A stretch of DNA of 64,000 nt from Ensifer sp. MPMI2T (GTDB lineage Bacteria; Pseudomonadota; Alphaproteobacteria; Rhizobiales; Rhizobiaceae), in contig NZ_SRXN01000025.1 in the NCBI RefSeq assembly GCF_004827385.1, positions 1-64,000 of the forward strand, written 5' to 3'. A program made the position numbers and the translations under genes. The first letter of the stretch is position 1. Each line of letters opens with the position of its first letter. The notes under the pieces are model-generated. The model was not told the origin of the DNA, ran no database searches, and saw only the letters and a list, made by a program, of their open reading frames with translations. Below, in pieces: positions 50,764-58,809 of the stretch.

Positions 50764-53700
50764 ATGCCCCAAATGGCAACAGATGGGCCACGCAGGCGCG
50801 AAAGGCCCGGGTCGGACAACGGCAGCCACTCATCCCGTCGCCAAGGCGACCTTCAGGATCAGTCGCAAGGTGTGGCCGGTGCTGACGGCGTTGCGCGGAC
50901 GGCCGTCACGCTGGTGCATGCCGCAGTACCTGGGAGGGCCCGTCTTCATATCGACGCGCTCTCGCAAAGCAGCAAGGTTCAGAGATTTCTCGAGCGTACT
51001 CTCCCTGCGGTTGCCGGCGTTTCCGGTGGCACGGCGAGTCCGCTAACCGGTAATCTGCTCGTTCATTACGATCCGGCCATGCCACTCGAGGCGATCGTCG
51101 GGCGGATCATCGAACTCCTGCAGACCGACATCGCGCTGTCCGACGACGATTCACCTCACGAAAAGGGCTGGCACCATCTGGACGCGGGAGCGGTCGCGAC
51201 CGACCTTGTGACGTCGCGCACACATGGATTGTCCGAAGACGAGGCGCGGGAGCGCTTGGCGCGTGCGGGAAGCAACGCTCTGCCGGCACTTCCAACGCGC
51301 TCCAGCCTCAGCATCTTTCTCGCCCAGTTCGATAGCGTACCCGTCGCGTTGCTTGCTGGTGCAGCGGTCGTCTCCCTCGTCACCGGCGCTTTGCTCGAGG
51401 TCGGGGCGATTTTGGCGGTGTTGGGCGTGAACGCGGCCATTGGCTACCGAACCGAGACCGGGACGGAGCGGATCATCCAAAGCCTGAACCTGCCGGCGCC
51501 GCAGGCCGCGAAAGTGATCCGCGATGGCAATCCGCAGGAGGTAGTGGCGGAGACGCTTGTCCCGGGCGATGTTCTGATGCTGGAGCGCGGCATGGTCGTG
51601 CCGGCCGACGCGCGCCTCTCCGCCGTACACGGATTGACCGTCAGCGAGGCGGGATTGACCGGTGAGAGCATGCCGGTCGCCAAATCCGATGCGCCCGCAG
51701 CCGCGACGCTTCCGCTCGCGGAGCGGACCAACATGGTCTATCGCGGCACGGTGGTGACGGGCGGGAGCGGCACAGCCATTGTCGTGGCGACCGGCGCGCG
51801 GACCGAAATCGGAAGCGTTCAGAAGCTCGTCGGTGCAACCCTGGCGCCGCAAACACCCATGCAGCGGCAGCTTGGCGAACTGGGGCGACAGCTCGGATGG
51901 CTGACGCTGTATGCGGGCGGCCTCATTATCGGCATTGGCTGGCTGCGCGGCTTCGCGCTCTACCAGGCGGCCCGATCGGCCTTGTCCGTTGTCGTGGCCG
52001 CGGTTCCAGAGGGGCTGCCCGTGCTCGCGGTTACGACGCTCGCGCTCGGCGTCGAGGACCTGCGACGACGCAATATTCTCGTGCGCCGGCTCGATGCGGT
52101 GGAGCCGATGGCAGCGGTGCAAGTCGTCTGCTTCGACAAAACCGGCACATTGACCTTCGGCCGCATGTCCTTGGAGGTCGCCGCCTGCGGAGACCAGATT
52201 TACCAGGCGCGAGAGGGCAGCCGACTCGACGGCCAGGGTTATTCCGTGGTGCATCCAAACGGAGACGATCGCTTGAGAAGGCTGCTCACGATCGGCTGTC
52301 TCTGCAGCGAGGCGGAGGTCGAGGTAGACGAAGGCGACAGCATCCTCAACGGTTCGGCGACCGAGAAGGCGCTCGTCCAGGCAGCGATCGACAGCGAAAT
52401 AGACGTTGCCGCATTGCGTCGAGGGTTCCCGAAGGTGTCTCTGCAGCAGCGCACCGAAACATACCGCTTTATGGCGAGCGCGCATGCCAACGACGGTCGC
52501 CTGCTTCTCGCCGTCAAAGGAAGCCCCCTCGAAGTTCTCGATCGCTGCCGGTGGGAGGGACTGGCCGGCGGTGGGCGTAGGCCTCTGACGCCAGAGCGTC
52601 GCGACAGGATAAAGGAAATCAACGCAGAATTCGCAGATCGCGCGCTGCGGGTTCTCGGTTTTGCCTATCGCGATGTTGACGACGAAGCGCAAGACGAACC
52701 GGCGGTTGCGGAACTGACATGGGTTGGCCTCGCTGGCCTCGCCGATCCCGTCCGCCCGGGTTTGAAATCGCTGATGGCGGAGCTTCATCGGGCCGGACTC
52801 CAGACGATCATTCTGACCGGCGATCAGCGGGCGACGGCTCGAGCCGTCGCCCATAAGGTCGGCCTGAACGGGACGGGAGACATTGAAATCGTCGACGCCG
52901 TCGAGGTCGACCGCATGACGGAGGCTGAGCTGGCGGTTGCGGCACGGCGCGCGCAGGCCTTCTCGCGCGTCAGCCCCGCACAGAAGCTCAAGATCATTCG
53001 CGCCCTGCAGCAATCAGGAGTGACGGTGGCGATGATCGGCGACGGTATCAACGACAGTCCGGCGCTGCGCGCTGCCGATGTCGGTATCGCTTTGGGTCGG
53101 GACCCGTATGCAGCGGCGCGCGAGACTGCGGACGTCTATCTCGCCACGGATGATCTGCGCGGGCTCGTTCCGGCAATCGAGAGGGGCCGCACCACCTTCA
53201 CGAACATCCGCAAGGCGATCCACTATCTCTTCAGCACGAATTTTAGCGAGGTCCTCGTCATGCTGTGTGGCATGGCCGTGGGCCTTGGCGAGGTCCTCTC
53301 GCCGATGCAACTCCTGTGGATCAATCTCATCTCCGACGTATTGCCGGGACTCGGCCTCGCAATGGAGCAGCCGGAAGCCGCCGGAATGCGGGACGGGCCC
53401 ATGGTCGCGGACAAAGCCCTGCCTGGAATCCAGAATATCGCCTCGCTCACCAGCGAGGCGGCGCTCCTCGGCTCAGGCGCCATGGCGGCTGGCCTCTACG
53501 GCGCGACGCGCTACGGGACTGCTTCGCCGATCGTGCGGACCATGACCTTCGGCAGTCTGGTGACAGCCCAACTGCTCCATGCGATCACCTGCCGGTCTTC
53601 TACTCGCAGTGTTTTCGATCGCGGATCCAGACCCGCCAATCCGGCACTCACGGCCATTCTGGCCGGTTCGGTGGCAGCGCAATCGGCCGCCTTGTTCGTG

Positions 53701-53943
53701 CCCGGCATCCGCAGACTGCTCGGCTTGGCGCCGCTCGGCATCCTTGATGCCGGCATCATGCTCGCCGGCGGAACGCTTCCATTTGTAATCGCCGAGGCGC
53801 GCAAGTCGGCTCTAAGCGCCAGCACAAGCCATGCGAGTGCGCCGCTCACCTTCGCGCGAGCGCCAATGGAGCCTGAGTCCCGTCCCAGGCTGTTGGAGGC
53901 GCGGGCCGACGTTTCATGGCTACGTCCGCATGGTGCGAAGTAA
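50764..53943 (+). CDS. P-type cation ATPase with N-terminal HMA-like domain lacking CxxC
   Basis: 1059 aa. After a polar 45-residue start comes an HMA-like domain with PGRAR (56-60) but no CxxC. The pump core has TGES (GLTGESMPV), M4 motif VVAAVPEGLPVLAVTTLALG, phosphorylated D458 in CFDKTGTLTFGR, and GDGINDSPALRAADVGIALG. The PEGLP motif and the C-terminal QLLWINLISDVLPGLGLAME belong to P2-type (Ca-like) pumps, not to P1B metal pumps, which have CPC or SPC. So this is a P2-like pump carrying an HMA-like domain. The cation is unknown. No regulator is adjacent. Confidence 0.92.
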   Translation: MPQMATDGPRRRERPGSDNGSHSSRRQGDLQDQSQGVAGADGVARTAVTLVHAAVPGRARLHIDALSQSSKVQRFLERTLPAVAGVSGGTASPLTGNLLVHYDPAMPLEAIVGRIIELLQTDIALSDDDSPHEKGWHHLDAGAVATDLVTSRTHGLSEDEARERLARAGSNALPALPTRSSLSIFLAQFDSVPVALLAGAAVVSLVTGALLEVGAILAVLGVNAAIGYRTETGTERIIQSLNLPAPQAAKVIRDGNPQEVVAETLVPGDVLMLERGMVVPADARLSAVHGLTVSEAGLTGESMPVAKSDAPAAATLPLAERTNMVYRGTVVTGGSGTAIVVATGARTEIGSVQKLVGATLAPQTPMQRQLGELGRQLGWLTLYAGGLIIGIGWLRGFALYQAARSALSVVVAAVPEGLPVLAVTTLALGVEDLRRRNILVRRLDAVEPMAAVQVVCFDKTGTLTFGRMSLEVAACGDQIYQAREGSRLDGQGYSVVHPNGDDRLRRLLTIGCLCSEAEVEVDEGDSILNGSATEKALVQAAIDSEIDVAALRRGFPKVSLQQRTETYRFMASAHANDGRLLLAVKGSPLEVLDRCRWEGLAGGGRRPLTPERRDRIKEINAEFADRALRVLGFAYRDVDDEAQDEPAVAELTWVGLAGLADPVRPGLKSLMAELHRAGLQTIILTGDQRATARAVAHKVGLNGTGDIEIVDAVEVDRMTEAELAVAARRAQAFSRVSPAQKLKIIRALQQSGVTVAMIGDGINDSPALRAADVGIALGRDPYAAARETADVYLATDDLRGLVPAIERGRTTFTNIRKAIHYLFSTNFSEVLVMLCGMAVGLGEVLSPMQLLWINLISDVLPGLGLAMEQPEAAGMRDGPMVADKALPGIQNIASLTSEAALLGSGAMAAGLYGATRYGTASPIVRTMTFGSLVTAQLLHAITCRSSTRSVFDRGSRPANPALTAILAGSVAAQSAALFVPGIRRLLGLAPLGILDAGIMLAGGTLPFVIAEARKSALSASTSHASAPLTFARAPMEPESRPRLLEARADVSWLRPHGAK

Positions 53944-53952
53944 CCAGACGCA

Positions 53953-54163
53953 CAGTACACGACAGCAGCTCAATTGGTTTGGTGGATGCTTTTTTCTGCC
54001 CTCATTCCTGTGCTCGTCACAGGAATCCAGCGCGCCCAAGTCCTTGGGCGCAAGAGACCCCGGGCCGCTTGATCGCAAGGCCCACGTCTTCAGCCGAAAG
54101 CGAGTCATTCACGGCGCGGACGCGCCGTGGCTGGATTCCTGTGACGAGCACAGAAATGAGGGT
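53953..54163. repeat. Second-family repeat, expanded copy with near-perfect 30-bp arms
   Basis: It starts with CAGTACACGAC (53953-53963). Arm 54001-54030 (ctcattcctgtgctcgtcac...) pairs with 54131-54160 at 29 of 30 positions. The 100-base loop carries inner hairpins: cgcccaagtccttgggcg and gcgcggacgcgcc. It is placed 10 bases after the P-type ATPase stop. Confidence 0.8.
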
Positions 54164-54185
54164 AGGGGATTGCGGCACCGAACAA

Positions 54186-54698
54186 TTACGCCGCAGCGGG
54201 AAGGGCGAGCCGTTGCTCCGAAATTTCGGGGACGGCCGGTGCGACCGGCTTGGCTGCGGGGCTCGCGAGCCACAGGGCAGAGCGGGTTGCTGCCTCGACA
54301 CCGAGTTCCACCATCAGACCTCCCGGCTGGCGCGAGATCAAGGCGAGCGCGACCTTCACAATCAGCGAGCCGAGATCCATCTCGCCTCCTGACAGCGTGC
54401 GAATGTGGGCATCGATCCGCGCGACAGGCGGCAGCGGCTGGCGCTCGCACAGGGGTTCAGGTCGAGCGTTTGCGAGATCGAGCCCGTGGTTCAGGGTGGT
54501 CAGATCACACGATTCGTTATGCTCTATCAGAACAGTTGCGGTGAGTGGATTGACCTGCACGGCGACAACGCCTTCGCAGGCCAGGAGATTGGCCCGAAGC
54601 TCGTTGAAGTACGCTGCGTGATGTCGTCGTGCCGGGATCTTGATGCGCACTCGCCCCGGTGCGCGATGGATGATCTGGGCATAATTTCTGCTCGGCAT
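54186..54698 (-). CDS. HMA-like-domain protein with PGRVR motif
   Basis: 170 aa from ATG 54698 (an ATG at 54734 is possible; neither has a clear ribosome site). Residues about 8-75 form an HMA-like ferredoxin fold, with HRAPGRVRIKIPARRH (PGRVR at 14-18) and LLACEGVVAVQVNPLTATVL, without CxxC. The remainder is a hydrophobic segment (DLGSLIVKVALALISRQPGG) and an Ala/Pro-rich tail. It shares its motif with the ATPase N-domain and the protein at 56646. Transcribed toward the ATPase gene. Confidence 0.75.
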   Translation of the reverse strand: MPSRNYAQIIHRAPGRVRIKIPARRHHAAYFNELRANLLACEGVVAVQVNPLTATVLIEHNESCDLTTLNHGLDLANARPEPLCERQPLPPVARIDAHIRTLSGGEMDLGSLIVKVALALISRQPGGLMVELGVEAATRSALWLASPAAKPVAPAVPEISEQRLALPAAA

Positions 54699-54796
54699 TG
54701 GTCGTCTGCTCGTCGTGTTTCGGAAGCCCCACATGGGTCCGCGTTGCCGTCCATATAGGCCGCGAGCATGACAGTATGACTACAGTCGGAATGGCT

Positions 54797-54881
54797 TACA
54801 GCGCCGCGCGTCCAATCGGACGTGCAAGTACTTTGAATTGTTGCATGTTTTTATCCTTAGATCGGCGACGATTTAACATGG
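54797..54881 (+). repeat. 108-bp repeat with internal deletion
   Basis: ttacagcgccgcgcgtccaa, then tcggacgtgcaag joins straight to tactttgaattgttgcatg, so the second half of the left palindrome is lost. The right palindrome (tccttagatcggcgacga) is also incomplete. Confidence 0.7.
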
Positions 54882-54906
54882 AGCGGCGCGCGTCTGATCG
54901 GACGCC

Positions 54907-55068
54907 AGCAGCTTAATAGGTTTGGCGGATGCTTTTTTCTCGCCCTCATTCCTGTGCTTGTCACAGGAATCCAGCAGCGCCGCGTCTGCGGCGCGGAAGA
55001 GTCTTTTCAGCCCAAGGACTTGGGCTGGCTGGATTCCTGTGACAAGCACAGGAATGAGGAGAGGAGAT
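54907..55068. repeat. Second-family repeat with perfect 30-bp inverted arms
   Basis: Arm 54945-54974 is the exact reverse complement of 55029-55058. Each arm also folds on itself (attcctgtg-cttgt-cacaggaat). The 54-base loop has further hairpins (cgccgcgtctgcggcg and agcccaaggacttgggct). It begins cagcttaataggtttggcgg, joined to a left-half remnant of the other repeat. It lies after the DUF445 gene stop. Confidence 0.85.
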
Positions 55069-55100
55069 GCGTTAGTAGCCGCTCCGCACGAAGAATGCGG

Positions 55101-56399
55101 CTACCCGATCAATTGAGAGGTGAGAAAGATAAGGCTGCCGGCGAGCGCTCCGACGATGGTGCCGTTCATGCGGATGTACTGGAGATCGCTGCCGACGATG
55201 AGTTCCAGGCGCGCGACGAGCGTCGGACTGTCCCAGCTTCTGACGACTTCCGTCACAAACTTGCCGATCTCGTGACGCCAGGAGACCAGATACACGGCAA
55301 GCTGCTCCAGAAACGCGTCCATATGTTTCAGCATCGCCTCGTCGGTCGCAAGCGTCTTGCCCATGAGCATACAGATCTTCTCAACGGCCGAGCGTGCTTT
55401 CGACGTTGGCTGCGACAGGTCTTCGAGCATCACCCGCGAGGTCTCTTGCCACACGGCAGCGACCCAGGCCTGAACATCCGGATGTTCGAGGATGCGATTC
55501 TTGGACGCGTTGATCTGCTTGCGCTGCTCCGGAGAATTGATGAGCTCATTGATCAGATGCGCGAGTGCCTCGCGAAACTTCAAGCGAACCTCGCTCTCCG
55601 GCTCTTTGAGGTCGTTGAGGAGATCGGCACAGCCGGTGATGATCGCGTCGGCAATTTTCCGGTTTATAGTCTTCGGAATCCACCAGCGACTGCGTTGCTG
55701 GACCAGCCCATAGATCTGCTCCCGGTTGTCTTCGAGCCATTCCGCGGCGACACCGAGCACGCGCTCGAACAGGACATCGGCCTCGCCGCTTTCGGTAACC
55801 ATGTGAATCACACGACCCATGACAGGCGCGACATCGGCCTGCCGGATCTGCTTGCCGAGCGTGCGCCGGACGAACTCGCGCAGGTCGCGGCTATCAAGAG
55901 AGCGAACGAGGTAGGGCATCGCGGCGACGACGGCGTTTGCGATGACCGGTGCAGTTTCCGGGGTCGATAGCCATCGCGCAAAGCGCTGCGCTACGTTGGC
56001 GCTCCTGAGCTTCTTGAGCAGAACTTCCTGGGTCAGGAAGTGGCGCTCGATGAAACGGCCGAGGGTTTGCCCGATGCGCTCCTGGCTGTTCGGGATGATG
56101 GCCGTGTGCGGAATGGGAATGCCCAACGGGTGCCGAAAAAGCGCCGTCACCGCGAACCAGTCCGCAAGCCCGCCGACAATTCCTGCCTCGGCTGTGGCGC
56201 GCAGCAGCCTTGTGGGGAAGCCGGGGTCGGGGACGAAATGTGTTCCGACAAAGACGGCGCCCATGGTGACGAGAAGCGATGTCGCCAAAGTGCGATTGCG
56301 CTGGAGGCGCCGCCGCAGGAAATCTTCGGAACGAGGCGGCGGTAGGGTGCCCGCAGCCGGGGATGGGGTGTCAAGCGATCGAATGTGATCCGGTGCCAT
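55101..56399 (-). CDS. DUF445 membrane protein
   Basis: 432 aa from ATG 56399, with agagagg upstream. A membrane helix (LATSLLVTMGAVFVGTHFVP) and the characteristic EAGIVGGLADWFAVTALFRH PLG segment (read as two parts: EAGIVGGLADWFAVTALF, RHPLGIPIPHT) start the DUF445 domain. A long helical region rich in Glu/Arg follows and a final helix (NGTIVGALAGSLIFLTSQLI) closes it. Function is unknown. It lies between two genes encoding HMA-like proteins. Confidence 0.9.
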   Translation of the reverse strand: MAPDHIRSLDTPSPAAGTLPPPRSEDFLRRRLQRNRTLATSLLVTMGAVFVGTHFVPDPGFPTRLLRATAEAGIVGGLADWFAVTALFRHPLGIPIPHTAIIPNSQERIGQTLGRFIERHFLTQEVLLKKLRSANVAQRFARWLSTPETAPVIANAVVAAMPYLVRSLDSRDLREFVRRTLGKQIRQADVAPVMGRVIHMVTESGEADVLFERVLGVAAEWLEDNREQIYGLVQQRSRWWIPKTINRKIADAIITGCADLLNDLKEPESEVRLKFREALAHLINELINSPEQRKQINASKNRILEHPDVQAWVAAVWQETSRVMLEDLSQPTSKARSAVEKICMLMGKTLATDEAMLKHMDAFLEQLAVYLVSWRHEIGKFVTEVVRSWDSPTLVARLELIVGSDLQYIRMNGTIVGALAGSLIFLTSQLIG

Positions 56400-56449
56400 G
56401 GCGCATAACCTCTCTGATCGACGCGCTGCCGGGGCTCGCGGCTTCAGTG

Positions 56450-56485
56450 CTACAGCGACCTTTGACGGGGCGCGCGGCACTGTAG
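56450..56485 (+). repeat. Left-palindrome remnant of the 108-bp repeat
   Basis: ctacagcgacctttgacggg then gcgcgcggcactgtag: arms pair around a ga-cgggg centre. It sits just upstream of the DUF445 start. Confidence 0.6.
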
Positions 56486-56645
56486 AAAACTTTCGACGCC
56501 CGACAACCACAGAATCAACAAGCATGGCAAGAGCTGCTATGATGAGCCGTTTCGGGCGTGGATTACTGCCCGTTGGTCAGGCGTGGGGTATCCAAAGATA
56601 CCCTGATACACCCGTGTTGGTCACCCTTTTGGGGAGATAGACGAC

Positions 56646-57224
56646 ATGCTGCCGATCGCCTTTCTTGAACATGAGACACCCGGGCGTGTGCGCCTGAAGG
56701 TCCCTTCCAAGCGTGGCGATGCATCATTCTTCCAGGGCGTCGCGCGGGATCTCGCCGACAACGGCGTTATCGCGGAGCTGAAGACGAACCATCAGACAGG
56801 CAGCATCACCATCTGGCACTCGAGTGATATCGACGCGCTCCGTGACGACGCCGCGGCCCGCCGTCTCTTCGAACTTCGTGCTGAGCGCCCCGGCACTCTC
56901 AGCAATCGCGCTGTCGTGCGCGCACTGAAACCGGTGGGAGACACCGGCCTTCTCAAGGCGGCCGGCGCGGGGCTGCTCGGATTCAGCCTTCTGCAGGCCT
57001 TGCGAGGGCGAGCATTAGGACCTGCAAGCGAATTCTTCTGGCATTCCTATGCGGCGCAACGTCTCCTGGGGAGCCCTATGCTGTCTTCGACTCTGGCAGG
57101 ATTCGGTCTTTTGCAGCTCATGCGAGGGCGCGTGCTCGGATCGGCCACGGGAATGGTGTTCTATGCCGTGATAATTCAATCTCTGGTCCATGCCATCGAG
57201 AAAGAGCGCGAGCGCGCCGAGTGA
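56646..57224 (+). CDS. HMA-like-domain protein with PGRVR motif and hydrophobic repeats
   Basis: 192 aa. Residues 5-80 are an HMA-like fold: EHETPGRVRLKVPSKRGD (PGRVR at 12-16), then VIAELKTNHQTGSITIWHSS; again no CxxC. The C-terminal half contains two similar hydrophobic units, LGFSLLQALRGRALGPASE and AGFGLLQLMRGRVLGSATG, each a helix with a Leu-Leu-Gln...Arg-Gly-Arg pattern. It ends with an amphipathic helix (LVHAIEKERERAE). Stands between DUF445 and the type I secretion operon. Confidence 0.78.
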   Translation: MLPIAFLEHETPGRVRLKVPSKRGDASFFQGVARDLADNGVIAELKTNHQTGSITIWHSSDIDALRDDAAARRLFELRAERPGTLSNRAVVRALKPVGDTGLLKAAGAGLLGFSLLQALRGRALGPASEFFWHSYAAQRLLGSPMLSSTLAGFGLLQLMRGRVLGSATGMVFYAVIIQSLVHAIEKERERAE

Positions 57225-57264
57225 TGGGTTCGGCTCGGCCGGGGCCTCGCTTCAAAGTAACGTC

Positions 57265-58806
57265 CTAGTTTTCGATAAGGCCTCGCCGGCGGCTGTCGAG
57301 TATGGGGGCAAGCAGATATTCGAACAGGCTCTGTTCGCCGTCCATAAGCATGACCTCGGCCGGCATGCCAGGAATAAGCTGCACGTCTTCAAGCTTTGCG
57401 AGGTCCGCTGGAGTGACCGCCACTTTTGCAAGAAAATAGGTCACTCCCGTTCGTTCATCGGCTATTGCATCGGCTGAGATCGAGCGCAGCCGGCCGTGAA
57501 TGAGCGGCAGGCTCCGTTGCCGATAGGCCGTGAGGATCACGCGGGCGGACATGCCGGGTCTGACGCGCTCGATGTCGGTTGGTCGAACCCGGGCGTCGAT
57601 GACCACGCCACTGTCATTCGGGACTAGGTCGAGCAGCGCCTGTCCTGGATCTATCACGCCGCTCTCGGTGGTCACGTGGAGGTTCATCACCGTGCCGGCA
57701 ACGGGAGCACGAATGACCGTACGCTCGAGTATATCCTCGCGCGATGGCAGCTGGCTTTTGAGCTCCGCCAGGATCCGGCGCATCTCGGCGAGCTCCGAAC
57801 CGAGCTTTTCCTGGCGCTCTTCGGCGATCGTAAGCAGCTGCAGATTGGTTTCGCCCATGGCTTGGGCGTTCTCGGCGATCTTCGCCCGGTTGGCTGCCTT
57901 CGCGGCCGCGATATCGGCCCGATGGCGCTTTAGCGCCAGTATTCGCGGCTTGCGCTCCAGATGCTTCTCGAAAAGATCCTGCGCGGCCGTTATTTCTTCG
58001 TCGATCAATGCGATCTGATCGGCTTCGGCCGCGATCACCTCCCGCAGGCCGGCGTTCTGCTCCTCGAGTTGGCGCACGCGCGCCTGGAGGATCTGGATGC
58101 GACCCTGATGCGCTGCCTGCCGGCTGGCGAACAATTGCCGCTGCCCCTCCATCAATCGCTTTAGGTCCGCGGAGCTGCTGCGAAGGAGAAAATCTGGGAA
58201 GCTGATTTCGGCAGCGTCGGTGCGCTCGGCCTCGAGTCGAGCCTCGCTCGCCAGAACGTGCAGAAGTCGCTCCCGAATTTCCGCGTCCTGAGACCTGGCC
58301 TTGGTATCATCGAGAGTAATCAGCGGATCTCCAGCGCTGACCATGTCACCCTCGCGGACATGGATCGAGCGAACGATCCCGCCTTCGAGGTGCTGAATGG
58401 TCTTGCGGTACCCGTCGGGGCTGACGACGCCGGGGGCGAGCGCTGCGCTCGCCAGCGGGGCGAGCACGGACCAGCCGCCAAGCACCAGAAGGAACAGCGT
58501 GATGGCCAGAAGCCCCAGACGTCGCGGCATCCTGGTGGCCGCCGCGAGCGGATCCGGCGACGTCTCGGCGTTGCGTCGCTCGCCGGGGCGCAGCATCCGC
58601 GTGAGGGCGAACAAAGCGATTGCCGCAGTCGCCAGCATGATAAGTGCAATGGCTGTTTCGCTCAATGTGATGCCGGCAAGCGCCAACTGGTCATGGATCG
58701 CGGCGATCGCCGCAGCGTAACCCGCCAGCAGCCTGTCAACGGCACGGGATAGCTGCATTTCGATGCGGCCAACGATAATCCCAACCAATTCCAGCTGTTC
58801 GGACAT
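57265..58806 (-). CDS. HlyD-family type I secretion adaptor
   Basis: 513 aa. Membrane segments occur near the start (LSETAIALIMLATAAIALFA) and at LGLLAITLFLLVLGGWSVLA. GGIVRSIHVREGDMVSAGDP is the lipoyl motif. A long coiled-coil region follows (LEEQNAGLREVIAAEADQIA and so on). The HlyD C-terminal signature is EDVQLIPGMPAEVMLMDGEQ and SLFEYLLAPI. It forms the periplasmic bridge to a TolC-like channel, which is not encoded here. It starts 3 bases after the ABC transporter stop. Confidence 0.94.
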   Translation of the reverse strand: MSEQLELVGIIVGRIEMQLSRAVDRLLAGYAAAIAAIHDQLALAGITLSETAIALIMLATAAIALFALTRMLRPGERRNAETSPDPLAAATRMPRRLGLLAITLFLLVLGGWSVLAPLASAALAPGVVSPDGYRKTIQHLEGGIVRSIHVREGDMVSAGDPLITLDDTKARSQDAEIRERLLHVLASEARLEAERTDAAEISFPDFLLRSSSADLKRLMEGQRQLFASRQAAHQGRIQILQARVRQLEEQNAGLREVIAAEADQIALIDEEITAAQDLFEKHLERKPRILALKRHRADIAAAKAANRAKIAENAQAMGETNLQLLTIAEERQEKLGSELAEMRRILAELKSQLPSREDILERTVIRAPVAGTVMNLHVTTESGVIDPGQALLDLVPNDSGVVIDARVRPTDIERVRPGMSARVILTAYRQRSLPLIHGRLRSISADAIADERTGVTYFLAKVAVTPADLAKLEDVQLIPGMPAEVMLMDGEQSLFEYLLAPILDSRRRGLIEN

Positions 58807-58809
58807 GCT

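Larger units (their letters stand above)
54735..55100. other. Repeat cluster between two minus-strand genes
   Basis: Holds a shortened 108-bp repeat (54797-54881), a left-half remnant (about 54883-54906) and the second-family cruciform (54907-55068). No gene is supported. Confidence 0.55.

Noticed and set aside
51151-53013. 620-aa open frame on the minus strand
   Set aside because: Antisense to the P-type ATPase gene, which has all catalytic motifs in order.
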